A program made the translations under genes and the position numbers. DNA of 64,000 bases, from the NCBI GenBank assembly GCA_032821775.1, contig JAVLRN010000001.1:1736001-1800000 (forward strand), written 5' to 3'. Below are positions 55,151-64,000 of this stretch, in pieces. This DNA is from Sanguinoderma infundibulare (lineage: Eukaryota; Basidiomycota; Agaricomycetes; Polyporales; Polyporaceae). The number at the start of each line of letters is the position of its first letter. The stretch's first letter is position 1. The notes below the pieces were generated by a model. The model saw only the letters and a list, made by a program, of their open reading frames with translations. It was not told the DNA's origin and searched no databases.

Positions 55151-55965
55151 AGCCTCGGACTTTGGCGTTGTGCATGGATAATGGGGAGTTGGATAAGACC
55201 GGGGAGGACGGTCGAGATAGGGAGGCGCGCTGTGGTTTGTCGTTCGGGGTACTCGGCCGCCCCCACGGTTCTGTGTCCATTCCGCTGGTTCGTTCGAAAT
55301 TCCTAGCTTGGAACTGTGCTACCATCAAGTTCTTGCGTGCCTTCGCGGGTGGACAAGTTGCTGCTTGTTACGCTTCCCTCCTTCCAGGCTCCCAGGAGCT
55401 ATTACCTTGGAAATGGCGCGACCCCTCCCCGGGACTATGGAGACTCAAGTCGAAAACGTTAACAGGAGATTCTCCGGCTACCCGCGGCGGCAGCCCCTTC
55501 GATAACTTTTCTGATCGAGTAGAAGGCTCTCACGGTTCATAGGTGCGTTGGCTCTTTGAAGTCATGTCTCCTGAGGCATCGAAACATAAGTTACCCGAGG
55601 TGGGACAGGTCAGCTCCCTCTTCACTGCAGTGACTGTATCTCGGCGTGTCCAATGTTGGGAATTGTGCGGGAACGGCTGAGCTCTGTATTCACGCATAGT
55701 TCGACAGGAGCGTTCCGGCCATGGGCTGAGAGGGCAGTCAAGAGCTGCGGAAACCAGGACTCGGAGGAGCTGGTGTGTTCCAGACGCGTGACGTAACGCG
55801 ACGCACACGATCACTTGACAAGCGAATGCTTGTCCGGGTGTCAGAAGCCAGCTGTTCCTGGTGCACTCCGCTGTGGCCGTTCGCATATATTTACCGCAGC
55901 CCCCTTCACTCTCTTTCTTTCATACTACCAGCAACTCGCCTCACCCGCCACTCGTCACCTGAACA
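55151..55965 (+). promoter_or_regulatory. Upstream region of the DUF7726-like gene
   Basis: About 800 bp without a supported gene. A TATA-like TATATTTA lies at 55886-55893, 73 nt before the ATG at 55966, followed by a C/T-rich leader. Confidence 0.45.
55886..55893 (+). promoter_or_regulatory. TATA-like element of the DUF7726-like gene
   Basis: TATATTTA about 73 nt before the start codon, followed by a pyrimidine-rich leader. Confidence 0.4.
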
Positions 55966-56821
55966 ATGGCGCCGAAGCGCAAATCCGACGTCCTCGAGCC
56001 CCTCGATCTTACTGTCGAAGAACCCGACGCGTCCGGCGGCAAGGAGAACGCGGTTGCCGCGTCGGCTCTTGCTGCCCTTGCCTCGAAGAAAGCGCGTGCG
56101 TCAGACACAGGCGAAGGCTCGTCGTCGGGCGCAAAGAAGCGCAAGAAGGCCGGCGCTGAGCCGCCCAAGAAGTGGTTCGAGGTCGTTCTTGATGGCGAAG
56201 ACGAGGTGAGCTCCTCCCACACAAACACCCACACATTGTCGCGTACTCATGACGCGTCTGCGCACGCAGGGGGACGTGCCCATCTAGTAAGCCGCATACA
56301 AGCTGCGCTTGAGGGTCGTGACGCGACGGCTGACCTCGACATCATAGCGACGACTGCAACGACATCCGCAGGAAGATCCGCGCCCTCCAGAAGGAGCCCG
56401 GTTTTAAGGTAAGCTCTCTCCCGGCAGCCTGCTCGCGCATACGCTCAAGATGGTTTGATGAAGGTCACTCAATGGCTCGAGACCATCGGTGGCATCAACA
56501 ACAACTCTTACCAGCGGTTCAGTACGTTCATCCATCCTCTTCTATTCCGACGTGGGGGCTCACCTGCTGGATGTACGTAGTGAAAGCCACTGGTCCTACC
56601 GGCGGTGCGGGTAACGGCACCTACTATGCTGCGTAAGGTTTACGTTGGCGGTCGATCCCCGAATGGTGTTGACCCCGATCGCTCATAGATATATCTACTT
56701 CGAGAAGCGCAGAATCGCTGAAGGAAAGAAGAAGACCGCCAAGCGTATCCGGACGGAAGAGGAACAAAGGGGTGGTATGCCCCGTGAGGAACGTAGGGGT
56801 ATTTGGATCATGGGGCGGTAA
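55966..56821 (+). CDS. Small basic nuclear protein with DUF7726-like domain
   Basis: Six exons in phase. The N-terminus is Lys/Arg- and Ala-rich (MAPKRKSDVLEPLDLTVEEP, then GAKKRKKAGAEPPKKWFEVV), NLS-like. After two short exons that spell GDVPI and YDDCNDIRRKIRALQKEPGF, the domain continues VTQWLETIGGINNNSYQRF, MKATGPTGGAGNGTYYAA and YIYFEKRRIAEGKKKTAKRI. The pattern YDDC..IR.KI....W......N.NS..RF.....GAGN..Y..A..FFEK resembles the small helix-turn-helix-like domain I know as DUF7726, which is common in fungal genomes. The C-terminus GGMPREERRGIWIMGR is basic. It may bind DNA, but its function is unknown. It is convergent with FAP7 (105 bp between stops). Confidence 0.78.
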
Positions 56822-56926
56822 ACGGGGAGCATTGAGATTGATAGTCGGAACTGAAACTGGCTTGGAACTTTGCTTAATTCTTGACAGCGGGCTTGTATCT
56901 TACATGCGTTTATAGTTGTCTTCATG

Positions 56927-57583
56927 TCATGACAGATCTCTATCTTTTCTCCATGCCTCTATCCATTGCACGATCCTCTGGACATTGGACTCGAGATCTT
57001 CTGTCCCCTCGCTCTGGAGCTCGACAACGATCTCTTGAGCGTATGACGATCGAGCTTCGTCGAGAACGACTTCCATGATCTCGGCTTCGTTGTTCTCCTG
57101 GATCTTCTTCAGAGGGTAGCCTCTGTACAAGCGAAGTTAGCGGAAACGAACACCTGGACCGGAGACGCGTGGCACTCGCCTCTTTTCCAAGCGATCCCAA
57201 AGCTTTGTGTGGTCACAACGCAAGACGACGACAAGATCTGCCCAGCGCTCTGGAAAGATCTCGCATGTGTGCCAGTCTAAAATGATTCCGCCTTGTGAGG
57301 CGAGCGGCTCGAGCTCATCGAGCAGCTAAGAGGGGCTGCATATATCAAACGCGGTGCTCGTGCGAACAGAGGGCAGGTAGCGTACCTTATCGTCGTCGAC
57401 GGTGTAGCTCTGCCATTCCTCGTCAAACTGCTCGTAGAGAGCCTTCTCCTTGACCATCTCGCCGACATTGATATGTTTCAGAGGTATGGGCGATTCCTGG
57501 GCGAGAAGTTCTGCGTGTGTCGTTTTGCCCGTGCCGGGTGTGCCAGTGATGATGATGACGGGAGCTTGTCTGGAGGAAGACAT
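56927..57583 (-). CDS. FAP7: Adenylate kinase isoenzyme 6 / Fap7 (small-subunit ribosome assembly NTPase)
   Basis: Nuclear NTPase needed for the last steps of 40S ribosome maturation (20S pre-rRNA cleavage with Rps14), with adenylate kinase activity. Start ATG at 57583 (MSSSRQAPVIIITG). The P-loop is GTPGTGKTT. Next come LKHINVGEMVKEKALYEQFD, EEWQSYTVDDDK joined to LLDELEPLASQGGIILDWHT, CEIFPERWADLVVVLRCDHT, KLWDRLEKR joined to GYPLKKIQENNEAEIMEVVL, and the C-terminal helix VQRIVQWIEAW. The introns near 57328-57382 and 57124-57177 are short and in phase. Length (about 175 residues) matches the family. Confidence 0.94.
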
Positions 57584-58291
57584 GTGCGGACGTCTCCGAC
57601 AATGGTGGAACGACAAGTCTTGGCGGAGGACGGGAGAGTGTGACAGGAGCGGGCGTTTGAGAGGTGCAGATGCGAAAAAGACTTGTGGCAGATTTGAGCA
57701 CGATCAATCGGTAACTACCGTGGGAGAAGCTATGGACTATGACGGCACACTGTCAACAGGCGCCTGCCAAAGTCCGAACATTCACCGAGCTCTGTGGCTA
57801 CAAATGTAGGGCCATCGTGCATGGTATGTAGGTGTGCTGGGGTTACTGTGGTTCAGATGGCTTTTTATGGGGTAGGTCCTTGCGAGACGACATGCAAGCA
57901 GAGGTGACAGCGGAGAGTGGGAGGGGAGGCTTAATCTGGGTGGAATTGTTTAATTACGCCGTGGACGGGCGAACCGCGTGGGTGGCTTCTGGACTGGAGG
58001 CCATCGCTACCATTCATTTGGCCATAGACGACCGGCTGGGGAGATGCAGGCCGATGCTGGGGGCTGTATATTGCCCATCCCGGCCTGTCTGTCTCAGCCC
58101 GTCTCTGCGCCGCCGCCATCCCGCATCCGCATCCAAGCGCATGCATTGATCTCTGTTCCTCGCGCCCCATCTGTCCATCGACCTCAGCCTCAGCCTGCCT
58201 CACTAGCTCGCTTCTGCCCTGACAAATGCGCCCCTCCTGGTGAGGACCCCTCGCCCGCCCCTTGCTTCCTCCCTTCGCCCTGCAGTCGGTC
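57584..58291. promoter_or_regulatory. Divergent promoter region: FAP7 / second multi-helix membrane protein
   Basis: 708 bp between outward-facing start codons. The + side is C/T-rich over the last 200 bp. No other element is recognised. Confidence 0.45.
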
Positions 58292-60710
58292 ATGAGCTCG
58301 GGCCCTCTCACCGACGCCCTCACTGCCACCTTCTCTCGACGTCATCTCATCTCTTCCATACCGCTCGCGACGCCTACCGCCCCCCCTCATGCCCTTGCTG
58401 CCGCCGTCACGACCCTCTCAGAAGCTCACCCGATCCCCGACGGCGTCTTTGCATACGCTACTTGCTGCTCCTCTACCACCTCCACTGTTGTCCAGGTTGT
58501 AATCCACACAACCGTCGCCATTTCAGACTTCAATCGCTATTACAAGACTCCCCCCTCTTCATTTCAGCCCCATTACACTGCACTCGCCGATGGCTCCCTC
58601 ATCAGCTCCGTCTACACTCCCAATCTCCGTGTCTCCGAAGGCTGGCTGGTTATGGGTGGTGCCCTCATCGTCTACTTCACCCTCAGCACCTTCCGCGCCA
58701 TCCAATACACCCGAATCGTCAACGCCAGGAACAAGGCCCTCTTCTACATGCTCATCGCGAGCCAAGCCATCGGCATAGTCGTCTCCGTCTTCTTCGTAGT
58801 CGCCGACTTCACTTCCGACATAAATTGCACCGCGTCAGTGACCAAGCCGCTCATGCCGTAACTCCGTACTGATTCCCCGCATTGCAGGACCGGCATGATT
58901 AAGAAGGGCGGGGTGCTGGTCTCTTCTTCCTTGATGGTCCGTGGTCCCATCCTAACTCGTACTTTTTCCTCGGCCTTACCTAGACGCAGATCACGGGCAT
59001 TTTGGGAACGAAAGCGTACCGATGTCTCAGCAACGCTGGGTTCGTCATTGTAATCTTGGCACTTATGCGCGCCGCAATAATCGCCGTCTCTGGAGTCGTT
59101 TTGGCCCAATACAGGGGTGGAAGGAGGTTTACAGGTGAGCTGCATCCATCCACTATCCTCCCACCCTGTCCTTGACATCTGTTTCAGGCACATGTCAGAC
59201 CATCGTCGAGTCTTCGCTCTTGCCGGTTTCTATTGTTTTACAGTTCCTCGAGGCTTGCTTCATCTGCTTTTGCTGTAAGTCCCCATGCAATCCCTCTTCC
59301 TCTCGCGACCCTCAAAGTTTGTCCTCCAGTTCTCTGGGCCGTTTTCCAATCCTATCGTAGTCCGGCCGATCACGCCCGGTTGTCGTTACCTTTGGAGGAG
59401 GACGAGACCAGTTCAGTGGAAACGAACGATAAGGAGTTTGACGATCCGCGCCCTGGCATCGGCCGGAGGGGATGGTGGGATTATGTCCCAAGCGGTCGCC
59501 CAGAGAAGCCGATCGATCAAGGTCCGTCCACCTCTGCGCACACTCCTCGCGAAGATATGGCGGGATGGTTTCGCCGCTGGTGGTCAGGCGAGCCAGTGCT
59601 CCCTAGCAATGTGTTCCAACGGAAACCGTCCATACCCGGCGACGTACCACTGTCGCAACCACCCCGGGTGTCCTACGCGTCAGGTCCGCTGCGAGTGTCG
59701 ATGAACCGCGAGGTCCCTCCACGGCCGCGAGCGAGTTCGCCGCCTCCCCCTTCTGTCATGGAACGAATCATTCGATATGTCCCTCGGGCTGATCTCCTGA
59801 GGAATATGCTGAAAAACGAGGTACGCATGGGTTATGGCACTACTGCAGGCAACGTCTGACGACGACTTCAGCTGCTATATACGACCTTCATGACAACAGT
59901 GCTTTTTGTAATCGCTATCGTTATGCTGGTGGGTGTCACGCAGCAGTTACTCCTCGGAGCGAATAGCTGGATCATCCTGGACTGTACGTATTCCTGGAAG
60001 CTTATTTTTAGCGATGAGTTCATAATTTTTAACTAGGGGTTATTATCTCGATGTGCACTATGCATAGCTTCAGCCGAGTCGCGCGCCGTCACGAACGCGA
60101 AGCATGGCTGCAGGATCCTGCAAATTGGAGGACCCTGCGTCATGCCGAAATCGAGGATGACACAGCGCTTCGTCCTAAGCCTTCGCACCGAACATGGTCC
60201 CCCGTCAGTGTCCGCTCGAGCCGGCGACACCGATACCAAGAACACAACGAGTCCGATCATCCCAGCACGGTCACCACCCGCTACCGCTCGACTGAATTCG
60301 TGGAACCCTTCCCCTCCTCCCGTTCCTCCCGCATCCGCTCCTCTTCCCTCACCCGCTCTACTACCGATCTTCCCTCCATCTCCAGATCGACCTCTGTCGT
60401 GTCGTCGCCCATGCCTTCTGTGGATTCGCTCTTCAGGGCGCCTCTCCCACGACCTGGTCACGGCTCCCCCATGGTCCTACCCTCTCCCGATTATCCCCCG
60501 AGTGCGAGCACGCCGCAGTCGGGCTCGTATGCGTATACCCCCCGCAGCGGACCGCCACCTCGCGCACCCTTTCGCTCTCCTGTGCCTTCACGACGGCGCA
60601 GTAATTCACAAGGGCGAAGGCTGGAATCGCCTCCACCTCCATCTTCGCGACGCTCGTCACAAGATTGGGATCCAGAAAATCCAGAACCGCCAGACCCGAA
60701 GCGAATATGA
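58292..60710 (+). CDS. Second orphan multi-transmembrane (seven-helix-like) protein
   Basis: About 700 residues from six to seven exons. An N-terminal luminal or extracellular part (starting MSSGPLTDALTATFS) is followed by hydrophobic segments EGWLVMGGALIVYFTLSTF, ALFYMLIASQAIGIVVSVFF, MVLVS-type SSSLMTQITGILGT, AGFVIVILALMRAAIIAVSG, SLLPVSIVLQFLEACFICFC, YTTFMTTVLFVIAIVMLVG and SWIILDWVIISMC. Between the fifth and sixth lies a long Pro/Ser/Arg-rich loop. The C-terminal tail is cytosolic-looking, Arg/Ser/Pro-rich (RSSRRHRYQEHNESDHPS, SRRRSNSQGRRLESPPPP). No catalytic motif or transporter signature is seen. It could be a receptor-like protein; nothing in the sequence identifies a ligand. It shares no obvious sequence with the seven-helix protein at 11-14 kb. 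Confidence 0.75.
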
Positions 60711-62049
60711 TAGATCCTCCCATGATTCGCCGTCTTTTGTCTCTCTCATCACATCAGGATACTGGTTGGGCTGGATCAGACTCGCCGCTTCAGGAGTCTA
60801 GGTCTGGATGGGTTTATTGTATGGGATTGAGCTGTGGAGCGCATGAGCTCGCCACCACATGATTATAACACGACGACGGATTGTTGTACCGATACTTGAC
60901 ACGCCTCGCATGCAGTTAATTCGCTTCGCTTTCGCAACTGTATTATACATACTAATATTCCATCCCGCATGTCGCATTGCTGTGTCACGTACCCGAACAA
61001 CATACTCACACGTTGCCCATTCATTCGCTATACTTATTACACGTTCATTCGCTTGTGGCATTCTCCCCTTACCACCTACTCCGCTTCCCGAAGTGACGAT
61101 CTGGCGCAGTACTTGTCGGGCATTGATGCATGTCCTGAAGCCCCTGGTTTGGGGTGTATGGCCGGCATGTGACCGATCGCAGTGCAGGTGATGAGAGGCG
61201 ATCAAAGTGAAGACATCGCGTTTGACGATGTTGCAGGTGCGCGAATGTTAATTGCACCCCGGCCGATGATTTCGTTAACGAACACGGTGGCCAGTCTCAG
61301 CCAGACAGCTCCTGCCGACGGGATCTGAGGCGGGATCTTGAACACACACGAAACATGGTGAGGCGATGATCAGTGTTAATTAGGGTAATCTATTTTGAAT
61401 CTATTTGCATACCGGATAACCACTTCGCGTGTTGCCAGGGTGTACGCCAAGAGCCTCGAGACTGTGACTCGGAGGCTGCCTCGGACCAACAGCCTGCGTT
61501 AGCAGTAACTCGGCTACTTACGAGGCTTTTTCCGTACAAGAGAGGCCAGTGGGCAGGTGAGGTACCGTAACCTATATTGCGATGGAGTACGCTAACTTGA
61601 CGGCAGATATCGTTTGTCGAGGACATCCGGCAATCCGTTACGGAGAACCGGTGCGGGCGAACATACTAGTTGACATTAGTGGCCTTTCATTGGACTTGTT
61701 TAGGAATAAGAAAGCGAGGTTTCATGACGGTACTGCCGTCGTTCATTCCTTCAGGCTGGGCACCATCGGGCTGGCAAGTCGCGTCGCGATCGAGGCATGG
61801 CCTTCCTTGGGAGGAACAATTGGCTAGTTGGCGATGGTTGACGAGGAGGCGTTAACCTGCAGCGCTCCTTCGTTTCGCAAGCATCGCCGGCTCGGATCGT
61901 CAATTAGGTATGCTCTTAGATGGCTTGTCTCAGACACCGAAGACTACCGCAGGATAATATTCACGGTGGCACTTATGTATTCCAGGCATGCTGACGTTTT
62001 CCTCAGATCTTGCTCTCGTCTGTAAACTACGTTACACAATGACGACATG
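60711..62049. other. Long intergenic region
   Basis: 1.34 kb between two same-strand genes, moderately AT-rich near 60850-61060 and 61340-61420. It should include the 3' end of the membrane protein gene and the promoter of the alginate-lyase-family gene. No gene, RNA or repeat is supported. Confidence 0.4.
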
Positions 62050-64000
62050 ACGCATGACGCAATGACCCTTCTTCCCCAGGAAGAACGCAGTGATTCGGGC
62101 TCGGAGTCGCTTCGAATGGCTCCATTCGTGATCGACGGAGACGGTGCCGATGAGCAGCCGCCGTCAGCCTCGCGCTGGCTCTCTGGGCCGCGAGAACTGC
62201 TCTCGTCGTTTCCCCGACTGGTCTCGGTCGTCGTCGTTTCTGGCGAAGCTGGTCTTTGTTCCGGCAGGTCCGTACACTGGCACCCGCGCCCCTGGGGGCT
62301 TCGTCGACAGGTCGTATTCGTTCAATTCTTCGCGATGCTCCCTTCGCTTTCTGGCATCGCCCAAGGACGGCTGGCCATCCTCGTTCTCGCAACAGTAGCC
62401 GGTCTAGTTGTTGGTGCGTCCGTTCATTCATCTTCTGTCACAACGGATTTCATACCGAGGCCTCATTGACGCAGCGGACGGTAACGACTGGGTCCGCGTC
62501 GACTATGTGATATCGCAGTCGAACACCACCAACACCGCGGACGCAAGACAGACCATCGTCCGGCAAGCCGGCACGTACGCGAAATCTGGTCCTTGGAGTC
62601 AGTTCCTTCCTTTCACTATCCCGCGTCGCGCGTAATGATATACATATGTACTCCAGGCGTAACGAAGAGTCCCGTGAAGCCGCCGAGCGGCGACTTGCAT
62701 GACTATCTCAGCTGGGCACCTTAGTAGGTCCCAGGTACCTTCACCGACCTTGATATACTTGACCTATTGGGCTGTAGCCATTGGCCAGATTGCAACTGGT
62801 GTTCGCAAGGCACGAACCACTTGTCCGGGCCCAACCAAGGTGGGAATGGTAGTGACACTGACGATCCCGACACCGACCCTGGAGGAGGTTCGGACGATCC
62901 GTACGAGGACGGCGGCGACTATGAGGCTTGGGAGCGCAGGGCGTTTCGCGGCCATCGTCGCATGATGGCAAGGAGGCGCCACTTGCTCGTCCATGGTATT
63001 CCCGATCATGCTCCTCGAGACTTAGCCAATGGCTTGGTATCCATCGCAGTGGGCGACGTCTCGGTCTCCACCTTCCCTCTGCCCACCAACCTGCCGGATG
63101 TCGGCGACCCGCCCACTGTCCCTACTCGGTCATCATCCAGTGTCAAGACCATCAACGGTACGCCTGCACCCGCCCAAGCCCCTGCGAAGACCGAGAAAAA
63201 CAAGTGTACGCCTTCCCCTACGAAGTCGTTGGCGCCTTCCGCGAGTATGTGAACTCGTTTGCTGTATCAGGTGGATGCTGAACGAGCTTGCAGCCTGGAC
63301 CACCTGTCCATACGAAGTCCGGGATGGCAAGGTGAATCCCGACGTGCGTATGCTTCCAGATTCTCCTGCCGCGGTCGCCATGTCCCAGGCCGTCCTATAC
63401 AACGCCCTGGCGTTTGCGATGAAGAACACGAGGTCGTACTCGCAGAACGCCGCGAAGTTCATCGACGCTTTCTTCCTCGCTTCTTCGACGGCCATGAACC
63501 CGAATATGAATTTCGGCCAGGTGGTGCGGGGTCCGGGCAAGGAGCACCAGATGGGGACGTTCACGGGCATTCTCGACTTGCGCGGCATCGTCAAGGTCAC
63601 GAACGCGATCGCGATTCTGAAGGCGACTGGGAGCCCGGATTGGACGAGCGCGCGGGAGAAGACGATGGCGGACTGGATGCGGTCCTACGCGTCCTGGCTG
63701 GAGAACAGCGCGATCGGAAAGGAGACGGCCTCGAAGGCGAAGTGAGCACTTGCCTGCATAAACCGTTCGACGCATGCTGATATTGGCTCTTCCAGTAACC
63801 ACTTGACCTTCTACGTCAACCAGCTCGCAGCGGTCAAGATGCACATGGGCGACCGACAGGGCGCCCAGGTCGTGCTGAAGAACTACTTCCTGCACCAATT
63901 CCGAGACCAAGTCGCGGCGTCCGGGGAGCAGCCTTTCGAGGCCGTACGGACGCGCCCGTTCCACTATCGGTGTTTTAACTTGGAAGCCATGATCGTGAGT
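62050..64000 (+). CDS. Membrane-tethered alginate-lyase-superfamily polysaccharide lyase (3' end outside window)
   Basis: Partial gene; the last bases are an exon end plus GTGAGT donor at 63995. The protein starts MTHDAMTLLPQEERSDSG, about 100 residues without a signal, then one hydrophobic helix (RLAILVLATVAGLVV), suggesting a type II membrane anchor with the enzyme outside. The domain begins ADGNDWVRVDYVISQSN, KPPSGDLHDYLSWAPYHWPD, CNWC, WTTCPYEVRDGKVNPDVRML, VLYNALAFAMKNTRSYSQNA, GTFTGILDLRGIVKVTNAI, NNHLTFYVNQLAAVKMHMGD and PFHYRCFNLEAMI, the alginate_lyase fold shared by PL5 and related fungal PL families. A low-complexity insert of about 130 residues separates YHWPDCNWC from WTTCPYEV. 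Substrate is unknown; glucuronan or another acidic polysaccharide is possible. The N-terminal exon boundary is uncertain (ATG at 62065 is an alternative). Confidence 0.78.

Noticed and set aside
1..64000. Transposable elements, CRISPR arrays, rRNA or biosynthetic gene cluster
   Set aside because: No reverse transcriptase, transposase, long terminal repeat, regularly spaced repeat, rRNA sequence, or set of backbone and tailoring enzymes was recognised by reading either strand.

Overview
The window is nuclear DNA from a filamentous basidiomycete, most likely a wood- or litter-decaying agaricomycete. The evidence is short GT-AG introns (mostly 50-60 nt) in almost every gene, GC-rich coding sequence, small spacers between genes, two neighbouring secreted plant-cell-wall hydrolases (GH131 and GH3), and families typical of basidiomycetes such as DUF7726-like. 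I see no transposon, tRNA, rRNA or CRISPR array. All gene models were spliced by hand from reading frame, splice sites and family conservation.

Layout. 0.5-2.7 kb: Fus3/Kss1-type MAP kinase (+). 3.6-6.0 kb: SAP/coiled-coil nuclear protein (-). 6.6-8.7 kb: cytochrome b5-FMN L-lactate dehydrogenase (+). 9.4-10.2 kb: purine-pathway GAR transformylase (-). 11.2-14.3 kb: orphan seven-helix membrane protein with a duplicated tail segment (+). 14.8-15.7 kb: J-domain protein (+). 16.0-17.7 kb and 18.7-20.0 kb: two disordered orphan proteins. 21.3-28.0 kb: GH131 beta-glucanase and GH3 beta-glucosidase in tandem (+). 28.5-32.0 kb: LIM-domain protein (-). 32.5-36.9 kb: type IIC-like P-type ATPase (-). 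37.5-40.4 kb: orphan helical-repeat protein (-). 40.6-41.5 kb: RNA polymerase III subunit Rpc37/RPC5 (-), head to head with TFIIIA at 41.7-43.4 kb (+). 43.9-48.3 kb: CNH/GYF protein (-). 49.0-50.2 kb: cyclin H (-). 50.5-51.9 kb: GPI-anchored surface protein (+). 52.2-53.6 kb: INO80 subunit Ies2 (-). 53.9-55.2 kb: a decaying gene. 56.0-56.8 kb: DUF7726-like protein (+). 56.9-57.6 kb: Fap7 (-). 58.3-60.7 kb: second orphan multi-helix membrane protein (+). 62.0 kb to the edge: membrane-tethered alginate-lyase-family protein, cut by the window end.

How the genes relate. Most are independent housekeeping or signalling genes. Two groupings stand out. The GH131/GH3 pair would act in sequence on beta-glucan and cello-oligosaccharides outside the cell. 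The stretch from 40.5 to 53.6 kb is rich in nuclear transcription machinery: Rpc37, TFIIIA, cyclin H of TFIIH and Ies2. Rpc37 and TFIIIA serve the same polymerase and share a 162-bp spacer.

Most worth a second look: four introns that need a GC donor; very small exons (down to 6 nt) concentrated in the GH131 and GH3 genes; a CBM1-like module on the GH3 enzyme that keeps its cysteines but has lost its aromatic binding residues; the Rpc37/TFIIIA divergent pair with a chain of overlapping upstream ATGs; and a GYF domain embedded in a split CNH propeller. I found no operon-like novel defence or biosynthetic system.
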